6,544 nucleotides of DNA, from assembly GCA_022705125.1 (NCBI GenBank), contig JAKJFB010000165.1, positions 1-6,544 of the forward strand, in the 5' to 3' direction. Positions 1-6,161 of this stretch are shown in pieces. Numbering within the stretch: position 1 is the stretch's first letter; each line of letters opens with the position of its first letter. Source of the DNA: Pseudomonadota bacterium. GTDB taxonomy: Bacteria > Pseudomonadota > Gammaproteobacteria > Pseudomonadales > UBA5518. A program made the position numbers and the translations under genes. The notes under the pieces were generated by a model, which ran no database searches, was not told the DNA's origin, and saw only the letters and a program-made list of their open reading frames with translations.

Positions 1-60
1 CCGGAGATCGACGCACGTCGACAGCTGATCGCCGGTTACGCCCGCAGCCGTGCCGGTTAA
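1..60 (+). CDS. Possible C-terminal end of an unidentified protein (5' part outside window)
   Basis: Frame 1 is open from the first base to a TAA stop at 58-60 and encodes 19 residues that end in LIAGYARSRAG. Third codon positions are mostly G or C, as in the genes of this window, which is compatible with coding. The stretch is too short to identify a family, and a chance open frame of this length is common in such GC-rich DNA. If real, the gene runs toward the minus-strand sirtuin gene, with the stop codons about 40 bp apart. I assign no function. Confidence 0.4.
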   Translation, partial: PEIDARRQLIAGYARSRAG

Positions 61-70
61 TGTAGAAGGA

Positions 71-84
71 GCGCCGCAAGGCGC
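71..84. terminator. Small GNRA hairpin between converging 3' ends, possible weak terminator
   Basis: The sequence GCGCC-GCAA-GGCGC is a perfect 5-bp GC stem closed by a GCAA tetraloop. It lies between the TAA at 58-60 and the sirtuin stop at 100-102. Reading in the sirtuin direction, the hairpin is followed by a moderately pyrimidine-rich stretch (TCCTTCTACATT) but no true U-tract. It could help end sirtuin transcription, but the short stem and missing U-tract leave this tentative. Confidence 0.3.
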
Positions 85-99
85 GAATCGGGCGTCGGG

Positions 100-930
100 T
101 CAGCGGTGCCGGACCAGGGCCGCATGGACGGTGGCAATGCCTTCGAGTGCACCGCAGCGCAGGTGGATCGCGCCCGCCGGGAGCGTCGGCTCCGCCTGCG
201 GGTTGATGCGCACCAGCCGTCCGCCGATCGACTCGGCGAAGCGGCGCACCGTGGGCACGTTCTCGCCCGCGCCGAGCTCGACCACCACGGGCCTGCGCAC
301 GTGCTCCAGCCAGGCGACCAGCCCCGCCTCCTGCGCCTCGGTGCGGCGTGGAATCCAGGCCCAGTCGCCGAACATCAGGATGTTGGGCCGCGCGACGCCG
401 CCGCAATGCGGGCAGCGCGGCGGCTCGCCGAGCAGTCTGCAGGCTTCCTCGTCCACCTGCGGCTCGAAGCCCTCCGCGCACCACACCGCGCCCCGGCAGC
501 CGCGCTGGCACTGCAGGTGATGAATCGAGCCGTGCACCTCCATGATCCGCGCATCGGCAAAGCCGGCCTTCTGAAACTGCCCATCCACATTCGAGGTAAA
601 GACGAAGGCGCCGCCGCGCAATCCCGCGGCGATCTCCTGCAGCAGCGCGAAGCCCCGGTGCGGCACGATGCGCCGGTAGAGCGCCAGGCGGTGCCCGTAG
701 AACCCCCAGGCGAGCGCCGGATCGCGCTCGAACGCAGCCGGATTGGCGATCTCCTCGAAGCGCACGTGGGCGCGGCCGAGCGCCGGATAGGCCCGCCAGA
801 AGCCCTCGGGGCCGCGGAAATCCGGCAGCCCGGAATCCACCCCCATGCCCGCGCCCGCGGCGACGATCAGCCCGTCGGCCTCGCGCAGCCATCGGGCGAT
901 GCGGGCAAGGGGATCGGCAGGTGGATTCAT
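100..930 (-). CDS. Sir2-family NAD-dependent protein deacylase (sirtuin)
   Basis: This 276-residue protein has the full set of sirtuin landmarks. The NAD-binding loop GAGMGVDSGLPDFRG spans residues 26-40, TSNVDGQ spans 112-118, and the catalytic-base His133 sits in EVHGS. Four cysteines suited to structural zinc are C141, C145, C173 and C176. The late nucleotide-binding loop GAGENVPTVR follows near residues 220-229. Family knowledge says such enzymes remove acyl groups from lysines using NAD+, releasing nicotinamide and O-acyl-ADP-ribose; they are cytoplasmic. The first loop reads GAGMG where most sirtuins have GAG-A/I-S, and the first zinc pair is spaced CxxxC, so this is a divergent subgroup whose acyl specificity cannot be read from sequence. 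The ATG at 928-930 has a modest GGA 5 nt upstream. It starts 28 bp after the torT stop on the same strand, so a torT-sirtuin operon is likely. Its substrates are unknown. Confidence 0.9.
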   Translation of the reverse strand: MNPPADPLARIARWLREADGLIVAAGAGMGVDSGLPDFRGPEGFWRAYPALGRAHVRFEEIANPAAFERDPALAWGFYGHRLALYRRIVPHRGFALLQEIAAGLRGGAFVFTSNVDGQFQKAGFADARIMEVHGSIHHLQCQRGCRGAVWCAEGFEPQVDEEACRLLGEPPRCPHCGGVARPNILMFGDWAWIPRRTEAQEAGLVAWLEHVRRPVVVELGAGENVPTVRRFAESIGGRLVRINPQAEPTLPAGAIHLRCGALEGIATVHAALVRHR

Positions 931-958
931 CGGCTTCCGGAGGCGGAGAAGGGATTTC

Positions 959-2101
959 TCAGGGCAGTGCCGGTGCGATCTGATACACCGGTACGAAACC
1001 CGCCGGCGGCAACATCCACTGCACCGGGAAACGTCCCAGCGAGCTCTTGTCCACGAGTTCGACCGCCGGGCCGAGGTAGGGCTCGATCGGCCGCCCCTCC
1101 AGCGCCCGCAAGGCCTGACGCACCGCCAGCCGCCCCTGCAGCACCGGGAAATCCGTCACCGCCGCGAGGATGCGGCCGCGCAGGATGCCACCATGGACGG
1201 CCGGAGTCAGGTAGGACGACACGATCGCCGTCGCCCCCTCGCGTCCGCGCCGGCGCAGCTCGGCGATCGCGGCCTCGGCCATGGGCGCGTTGCCGACCAG
1301 GTAATCGAGCTGCGGCTGCTCGTCGAGCACAGCCTCCACCAGCCGGCGCTGGATCGCGCGCCCCGTGTCACCGTGGCGCTCGGCGACGACGTTCACCGCG
1401 CTGCCCGCGATGCCCGTGCGGAAACCGCGGTCGATGAAGCCCACCCAGTCCGCGTCCGCCGGTCCGGGAATCCACGCGATCCGCGCGGGGGGACCGCCCG
1501 CGGGATGGCGTGCGGCCAGCCAGCGGCCGATCGTCCAGCCGAGCTGGTACCAGGGCACGGCGATGCGCGCGTGCACCACCTGCGGGTCGATGTCGTTCAC
1601 CACCCCGAGCACGAGCCGATGGTCGAGTTGCGGCGCGAGCAGGTCGTTGAGCCCGCCGCGGCTGACGGTGCCGATCAGCAGCGCATCGACCGCCTCATCC
1701 TCCAGGCACTCCGCCACGCGTTCGCGCTGGCGGGCGAGCTGCCCGTAGCCGCCGGCCTCGCGTACGCCCAGGCCGAGACCGAGCGTGCGCGCCTCCTCGG
1801 TCATGCCGAAATTCACCGCCAGCCAGTAGCTGTCCTTCAGGTGCGGGTAGATCGCGCACAGGCGCCAGCCACGCGTGGGGGAGGGCGGAACGATGTCCGG
1901 CCCGGTCTCGGCCGCGCCGTTTGCCGCGCGATGATCGCCTGCCCAGCGTTGCAGCGGCCACTCGGCTGCCGGCTGCGCACCGGCCAGCGCCGCGGCGCAG
2001 CTCGGCAGCGCGCCCAGCGCAAGCCCGAGCAAACCGTGGCGGACGCTGCGCCGGTAAGATGAAACCCATCGACTCGTCGCCTTCGACCACTGCGCAAGCA
2101 C
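959..2101 (-). CDS. torT: TorT-like periplasmic TMAO-binding sensor protein
   Basis: This 380-residue protein resembles the TorT family of periplasmic-binding-protein-fold sensors, which bind trimethylamine N-oxide and associate with the TorS sensor domain. Matching stretches are CAIYPHLKDSYWL (82-94), EAGGYGQLA (115-123), VPWYQLG (182-188), IPGPADADW (211-219) and SSYLTP (295-300). Aromatics W93, Y119, W184 and Y297 are spaced almost as I remember for the TMAO pocket of Vibrio TorT. A basic segment (RRSVRHG, 17-23) and a short hydrophobic stretch to about residue 41 form a signal peptide, with likely cleavage after AGA at 40-42. I chose the GTG at 2099-2101 because GGGGAG lies 5 nt upstream and the start yields this signal peptide. 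The same frame stays open far upstream, antisense to torS, but that is a GC-rich artefact. E. coli TorT is about 340 residues; the excess is N-terminal. Start site and exact ligand are less sure than the family. Confidence 0.9.
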   Translation of the reverse strand: MLAQWSKATSRWVSSYRRSVRHGLLGLALGALPSCAAALAGAQPAAEWPLQRWAGDHRAANGAAETGPDIVPPSPTRGWRLCAIYPHLKDSYWLAVNFGMTEEARTLGLGLGVREAGGYGQLARQRERVAECLEDEAVDALLIGTVSRGGLNDLLAPQLDHRLVLGVVNDIDPQVVHARIAVPWYQLGWTIGRWLAARHPAGGPPARIAWIPGPADADWVGFIDRGFRTGIAGSAVNVVAERHGDTGRAIQRRLVEAVLDEQPQLDYLVGNAPMAEAAIAELRRRGREGATAIVSSYLTPAVHGGILRGRILAAVTDFPVLQGRLAVRQALRALEGRPIEPYLGPAVELVDKSSLGRFPVQWMLPPAGFVPVYQIAPALP

Positions 2102-2137
2102 ACCCGCTCCCCACCGACCGTGACCGCCCCATCTTAC
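2054..2137. promoter_or_regulatory. torT/torS divergent control region with TAAGAT inverted repeat
   Basis: The start codons of torT (2099-2101, minus) and torS (2120-2122, plus) leave only 18 bp between them, so control elements must lie inside the coding ends. An 8-bp inverted repeat, GTAAGATG at 2054-2061 and CATCTTAC at 2130-2137, flanks both starts. Each arm presents TAAGAT facing its own gene: plus strand 2055-2060 for torS, minus strand 2136-2131 for torT. That matches the -10 consensus TATAAT at 4 of 6 positions. TGAAACCC also occurs as a direct repeat at 2060-2067 and 2139-2146. I see no convincing -35 hexamers. The arms could be -10 elements, an operator or chance. Confidence 0.3.
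2107..2112 (-). promoter_or_regulatory. torT ribosome binding site
   Basis: Read on the minus strand, GGGGAG lies 5 nt before the GTG at 2101, and this decides the torT start. Its complement lies in the leader just before the torS GTG at 2120. Transcripts of the two divergent genes would therefore be complementary over this site if both start upstream of it. Confidence 0.65.
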
Positions 2138-5100
2138 GTGAAACCCCGCCACGAACGCCGCTTCGGCCTGCGCGAACGCCTGCTGCTGGGGCTGCTCGTC
2201 GCCGCGCTCGGCACCGTACTGGTGGCGGTGGTGGGCTGGGTCAGCTTCCAGCGCGTGGTGAGCAGCCAGCAGGCGATCGTGCGCGACACCCTGCCGGCCG
2301 CCGACGCGCTGCACGAGGCGGTGCGCGCCAACGCCCGCCTCGCGGCGCTTGCGCCGCGGCTGCTGCGGGCGGATTCGGCGGCCGAGCTCGATCAGTTGCG
2401 CGCCGCGCTCGGTGTCGACGTGCCGTTGGTGCGCGACCGCCTGGCGGCGCTGCGCTCGCCGCACGTCGAGGCGGAGCTGCGCGAGCGCCTGCAGGCGACC
2501 GGCGACCGCCTCGCCGCCGGCCTCGAAGGCATGAGCGCGGCGATCGACCAACGCCTGCGCCTGCGTGCAGCCCGCCTCGAGCGCATCGACACCCTGCGCG
2601 CGGCGATCGACGGGCTCGACGAGCTTGCCCGCATCCACGCGGATAACGCCACCGCGCAGCTCGTGTCCACCCTCACGACCCTGCTGCAGCCCGACCCCGG
2701 GCAGGGCGCGCCGAGCCTGGCCGAGCGCGAGGCTGCGCGCGAGCGTGTGCTCGATCTCGACATCGATAGCCTCGAACGCATGCACGAACTCAACCTCACC
2801 GTGCATGCGCTCGGCTTTCTCATCGGCCGCCTCGACGAACTCGACTCGGGCGCACGGCTGCAGGCGGCACGCGTCGAGTTCGCCGCGCACCTCGCACTGC
2901 TGGCGCGCCGGCTCGCGGATATCGCCGACCCGGGTGGGCGGGAGCAGGGCGAGCGGGTGCTCCGATTGCTCGCCTCGGCGCTGGACGAGGAGGGTACGTT
3001 CGCACTGCGCGCACGCGAGATCGCCCTGCGCGCGCAGGTGGAGACCTTGCAGGGCGTGGTCGGCGAACTCACCACCGAGCTCGACGCCCTCGCCGGCGAG
3101 CTGATCCACCGCGGCGGCCGCATCCTCGCCGCTGCCGGATCGGCCGCCGAACGCAGCGCAACCTCGGGTCTGATCGCCTTCGGCGTGATCGCCGCGGCGC
3201 TGCTGCTGGTGACCCTGGGCGTCACCGTCCATGCGCTGCGGCGTCACACGCTCGGGCGCCTGCGCGCGCTGGAAGAGGCCACCCTCGCACTCGCGTCCGG
3301 CCGACGCGAGGTGGCGATCGACACCGCGGGCGACGACGAGCTGGCCTCGCTCGCGGTCGCGCTCGAACGCTTCCGCGCCAACGCGATCGAGCGCGACCGC
3401 TTCGCAGAAGAGCTTCGGCAGCAGCAGCAGGAGCTCGAGAACCAGGTGCTGGCGCGCACCGCGCAGCTGCGCGAGGCCAACGCCGCGCTCGCGCGCGAGA
3501 CCGCCGACCACGCTCGCGCCCGTCACGCCGCCGAGCAGGCCGACCGCGCCAAGACCGCCTTCCTCGGCACCGTCAGCCACGAGCTGCGCACCCCGCTCGC
3601 GGGTATCCTCGGTCTGCTCGAACTCGTCGAGGACGCCAGCTCGACCACCGAGCGCAAGCAGTACCAGGCGCAGATGCGCGCCGCGGCCGTGCTGCTGCTC
3701 GAGCTGCTCGAGGACATGCTCGACTTCGCCCGCATCGAAGCGGGCGGCGTGCAGGTCGACAAGGCGAGCTTCAGCCTGCGCGACACGGTGAACGATGTCT
3801 TCGCGGTGCAGGGCACGCGCGCCGCGGTACGCGGGCTCGCGCTGATCGCCGAGGTCGATCCCGCGCTGCCCGACGCGGTGCAGGGCGACCGCCGCAAGCT
3901 CAGCCAGATCCTGCTCAACCTGGTCGGCAACGCGATCAAATTCAGCGACGCGGGCGCGGTGACGGTGCGCGTGCGCGCCGGTACGCAACCCGACCAGCTA
4001 CACTTCGCCGTCGAGGACCACGGCATCGGCATCGAGCCCGCGCGCCAGCAGGAGGTCTTCGAGCCCTTCGTGCAGGTGCGCGACAGCGGCCGCCACCACG
4101 CCGGCACCGGCCTCGGGCTGGCGGTGTGCCGCCGCCTCGTCGAGGCCATGGGCGGCGCGATCGAGCTGAAGAGCGCGCCAGGGCAGGGCACCACGGTGAG
4201 TTTCGAGATCCCCCTCCCGGCGACCGCAGCGGCGGCCGTCGAGGCCTTGCCTGCCGCGACGGAGCCGGAGCGGGCCGCGCTGCCCCCCGGCCACCGCGTG
4301 CTGGTGGTCGAGGACGACGAGGTCAATCGCATGGTGGTCGAGCGCTTCCTCGACGCCCTCGGTCAGCAGGCGGTGTGTGCGCCCGACATCCAGAACGCAC
4401 TGCGCCTGCTGCAGGCGCGCCCGATCGACCTCGCCCTGATCGACATGAACCTGCCCGACGGCGACGGCCGCGAGCTGCTCGCCCGCCTGCGCGCGCTGCC
4501 GGCGCACGCGCACACTCCGGCCGTGCTGATGTCGGCCCACATCCCGCGCCGAGAGGTCGATGCGCTGCTCGAAGCGGGCTTCGCCGCCTTCCTGTCCAAG
4601 CCCTTCGCGCGCGAGCGCCTGCGCGCGCTGCTCGCCGATCTCCTTGCCGAGCCAGCGGCCGCAGCGCCCACGCAAGGCACGGCGGGTGTCGCTGAGGTCC
4701 TGCAGGCGACAGACTGGATCGACGCCGATTTCCTGCGTGCGGAGCGGGAGGCGCTAGGCGAGGAGACCGTTGCCGACATCGTCGGCGTCTTTCGCACGCA
4801 GGGCCAGCCGCTGATCGACGCGCTGCTCGCCGCCGCCCGCGCCGGCGAGCACGAAGCCTGCGCACGCCTCGCGCACAAGCTGCGCGGCGCCGCGGGCAAC
4901 GTGGGGGCAGGGCGGCTGGCGGAATGCGCGGGCGCGCTGGAGGAGGCGCTGAAACCGGACCCGAAGGGGGACGCGCCGCGCGCGGGCGCGATCGGCGACC
5001 TGGCCGCGCGCGCGGGCGAGCTGGGCGAGGCCTGGTCGTACACGCTGCAGGCGCTCGACGCCTTGCGTTCTGCGGCGGACGACGCCGAAGCGCAAAGGCC

Positions 5101-5143
5101 GGATCAGACCCCGCCAGGCTCGACGTCGGCAGCCAGCCGATAG
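2120..5143 (+). CDS. torS: TorS-like hybrid sensor histidine kinase (sensor-HAMP-HisKA-HATPase-REC-HPt)
   Basis: This 1007-residue inner-membrane kinase has TM1 at about 21-43, a helical periplasmic sensor domain (44-350), TM2 (351-372) and HAMP plus coiled coil to about 483. The HisKA motif SHELRTPL carries His487. The ATPase domain has N-box residues N600 and N604, DHGIGI (633-638) and GTGLGL (662-667). The receiver domain has an acidic pocket at E731-D733, acceptor Asp775 in LIDMNLPDGDG and Lys827 in SKPF. The HPt domain has His919 in AHKLRGAAG. This is the tripartite order of E. coli TorS (about 914 residues), where phosphate moves His-Asp-His to TorR. All phosphotransfer residues are present. 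The start is GTG at 2120, since TGA at 2060-2062 closes the frame upstream; GTG at 2138 is an alternative, and neither has a Shine-Dalgarno sequence. The gene diverges from torT and its last 40 bp overlap torR. A tail of some 60 low-complexity residues follows HPt. Confidence 0.93.
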   Translation: MTAPSYVKPRHERRFGLRERLLLGLLVAALGTVLVAVVGWVSFQRVVSSQQAIVRDTLPAADALHEAVRANARLAALAPRLLRADSAAELDQLRAALGVDVPLVRDRLAALRSPHVEAELRERLQATGDRLAAGLEGMSAAIDQRLRLRAARLERIDTLRAAIDGLDELARIHADNATAQLVSTLTTLLQPDPGQGAPSLAEREAARERVLDLDIDSLERMHELNLTVHALGFLIGRLDELDSGARLQAARVEFAAHLALLARRLADIADPGGREQGERVLRLLASALDEEGTFALRAREIALRAQVETLQGVVGELTTELDALAGELIHRGGRILAAAGSAAERSATSGLIAFGVIAAALLLVTLGVTVHALRRHTLGRLRALEEATLALASGRREVAIDTAGDDELASLAVALERFRANAIERDRFAEELRQQQQELENQVLARTAQLREANAALARETADHARARHAAEQADRAKTAFLGTVSHELRTPLAGILGLLELVEDASSTTERKQYQAQMRAAAVLLLELLEDMLDFARIEAGGVQVDKASFSLRDTVNDVFAVQGTRAAVRGLALIAEVDPALPDAVQGDRRKLSQILLNLVGNAIKFSDAGAVTVRVRAGTQPDQLHFAVEDHGIGIEPARQQEVFEPFVQVRDSGRHHAGTGLGLAVCRRLVEAMGGAIELKSAPGQGTTVSFEIPLPATAAAAVEALPAATEPERAALPPGHRVLVVEDDEVNRMVVERFLDALGQQAVCAPDIQNALRLLQARPIDLALIDMNLPDGDGRELLARLRALPAHAHTPAVLMSAHIPRREVDALLEAGFAAFLSKPFARERLRALLADLLAEPAAAAPTQGTAGVAEVLQATDWIDADFLRAEREALGEETVADIVGVFRTQGQPLIDALLAAARAGEHEACARLAHKLRGAAGNVGAGRLAECAGALEEALKPDPKGDAPRAGAIGDLAARAGELGEAWSYTLQALDALRSAADDAEAQRPDQTPPGSTSAASR

Positions 5144-5832
5144 CCCTCGCCGCGGATCGTTGCGATCAGCGAGTCCGTACGTGCCGGATCGTCGAGCTTC
5201 GCGCGCAGGCGGCGCACCAGCACATCCACCGAACGGTCCTGCGGCGACCAGTCGTGCCCGCTCACCGCGCGGCTGAGGCGATCGCGGTCGAGGATCTCGC
5301 CGGGGTGGCGCACCAGCAGCGCGAGCACTTCGAATTCGCCGCGCGTCAGCGCCACGTCCTGCCCCGCGCGGTCGCGCAGCCTGCGCCGCGAAAGTTCCAG
5401 CACCCAGCCCGCGAAGCGCAGGCTGTCCGCCGTCTCCGCCGGACGCGTCGCGCTGCGCCGCAGCAGGCTCTTGACGCGGGCGAGCAGCTCGCGCGGGTTG
5501 AAGGGCTTGGTCACGTAGTCGTCGGCGCCCACCTCGAGCCCGACGATCTTGTCGACGTCGTCGTTGCGGCTGGTGACGAGGATGATGCCGATCGAGGCGT
5601 CGCGCGCGCGCAGCTCGCGCGCCAACGACAAGCCGTCCTGACCGGGCAGGTTGATGTCGAGCAGCACGAGGTCGACCTCTCCCTGGGCGAGCTGTCGCCA
5701 GAAGGACTCGCCGTCGCCGGCCAGCAGCACGCGGTAGCCTTCCTTTGAAAAGTAGGCATTCATGCGCGCCTGCGCGACGAGATCGTCGTCGACGACCAAG
5801 AGGGTGACGTGGGATTCGAGGGGCGCTTGCAT
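5104..5832 (-). CDS. torR: TorR-like OmpR-family response regulator
   Basis: This 242-residue cytoplasmic transcription factor has an N-terminal receiver domain with acidic residues D15-D17, phosphoacceptor Asp59 in LLDINLPGQDG, T87 in IILVT and Lys109 in YVTKPF. A winged-helix OmpR-type DNA-binding domain follows at about 140-236 and ends in TIRGEGYRLAADV. The segments GIILVT, IVGLEVGADDYVTKP, RSVDVLVRRLRAKL and GEGYRLAADV resemble E. coli TorR as I remember it. In E. coli, TorR activates torCAD and represses its own gene. Here it presumably receives phosphate from His919 of TorS. ATG at 5830-5832 is the only start that keeps the acidic pocket, but no Shine-Dalgarno sequence precedes it; the leader is a pyrimidine tract. 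The gene converges with torS and shares 40 bp with its end, so any terminator must lie inside torS. The match to generic OmpR regulators is certain; the TorR name rests on similarity plus context. Confidence 0.9.
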   Translation of the reverse strand: MQAPLESHVTLLVVDDDLVAQARMNAYFSKEGYRVLLAGDGESFWRQLAQGEVDLVLLDINLPGQDGLSLARELRARDASIGIILVTSRNDDVDKIVGLEVGADDYVTKPFNPRELLARVKSLLRRSATRPAETADSLRFAGWVLELSRRRLRDRAGQDVALTRGEFEVLALLVRHPGEILDRDRLSRAVSGHDWSPQDRSVDVLVRRLRAKLDDPARTDSLIATIRGEGYRLAADVEPGGV

Positions 5833-5840
5833 GGGATCGC

Positions 5841-5890
5841 GAGGAACGCGAGGGGTGGGAGGCAGGAAGGAGCAAGGAGGACAGGCGGGA
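5841..5890 (-). promoter_or_regulatory. Pyrimidine-rich torR leader without Shine-Dalgarno
   Basis: On the torR coding strand, 43 of these 50 bases are pyrimidines, directly upstream of the torR ATG at 5832. No Shine-Dalgarno-like purine run is available to that start. An unstructured CU-rich leader could be recognised by ribosomal protein S1, which is an inference. On the plus strand the same stretch includes two imperfect tandem decamers, GCAGGAAGGA and GCAAGGAGGA (5862-5881). Confidence 0.4.
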
Positions 5891-5937
5891 TTCTAAGGCT
5901 GGAAGGCGAATTCTTCGCACCGAGATGCCATGTCGGG

Positions 5938-5976
5938 TATTTGTTTACATAACACATATTCTCGCTGTTTTAGTTG
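5938..5976. promoter_or_regulatory. AT-rich island upstream of torR, probable control region
   Basis: About 72% of these 39 bases are A or T, in sharp contrast with the surroundings, and the island lies about 105-145 bp upstream of the torR ATG. It contains TTGTTTACAT at 5941-5950, which matches 7 of 10 bases of the E. coli tor box CTGTTCATAT as I recall it, and CTGTTTTAGT at 5965-5974, which matches 6 of 10. ACATA repeats directly at 5947-5951 and 5954-5958. On the torR strand TATGTG and TATGTA could serve as -10 elements, but I find no clear -35. A regulatory role is likely from composition and position; the TorR sites are a guess. Confidence 0.4.
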
Positions 5977-6060
5977 CACCTACTGCAGGGGGACTTCCTG
6001 GCCGCGAGCGCGCTTGCGGGAACGCTGCAGCACGCGCGTGCAATGCCAGATTGAAAACCC
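5977..6060. other. Non-coding stretch between torR control region and tRNA-Leu
   Basis: I see no gene here. It contains a perfect 12-bp palindrome, GCACGCGCGTGC, at 6030-6041. It also has a stem-loop (CCGCGAG-CGCG-CTTGCGG, 6002-6019) that pairs fully on the plus strand with one G-U but has an A-C mismatch on the minus strand. Neither is followed by a U-tract in the direction of tRNA transcription, so no standard terminator for the tRNA is evident. Read-through from the tRNA toward torR is possible. Confidence 0.35.
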
Positions 6061-6145
6061 TGGTGCGGGGAAAGAGACTCGAACTCTCACGCCTTGCGGC
6101 GCTGGAACCTAAATCCAGTGCGTCTACCAATTCCGCCATCCCCGC
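6061..6145 (-). tRNA. tRNA-Leu, anticodon UAG, with encoded CCA
   Basis: The minus strand folds as a class II tRNA. The acceptor GCGGGGA pairs perfectly with TCCCCGC, followed by discriminator A and an encoded CCA (6061-6063). The D-arm region reads GGCGGAATTGGTAGACGC. The anticodon stem CTGGA/TCCAG encloses the loop TTTAGGT, placing anticodon TAG at 6111-6109. A long variable arm with a GCAA loop and a T-loop GTTCGAGTC follow. The sequence closely resembles E. coli tRNA-Leu(UAG) as I remember it, and it should read CUN leucine codons. The T-arm and acceptor are intact. No second copy of the 3' end is visible, so nothing here suggests an integration event. Confidence 0.97.
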
Positions 6146-6161
6146 ACACTTCAGCACAAGT

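Noticed and set aside
70..83. A 14-nt stretch identical to the variable-arm region of the tRNA-Leu on its own strand
   Set aside because: Both are short GC stems with a GCAA tetraloop, a common RNA shape. The flanking bases do not match, so a tRNA fragment is not supported.
106..2062. Long plus-strand open frames opposite the sirtuin and torT genes
   Set aside because: They are Arg/Ala/Pro-rich shadows of the minus-strand genes with no recognisable motifs and no ribosome sites.
2102..3988. The torT frame stays open for about 629 more codons upstream, antisense to torS, with an ATG at 3988
   Set aside because: Long open antisense frames are expected opposite GC-rich genes. The translation is low-complexity Arg/Ala/Gln/Glu-rich with no domain, while torS has complete conserved motifs on the other strand.
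6061..6145. tRNA gene as an integration site for a mobile element
   Set aside because: No duplicated tRNA 3' end, integrase or other mobility gene is visible in the window.
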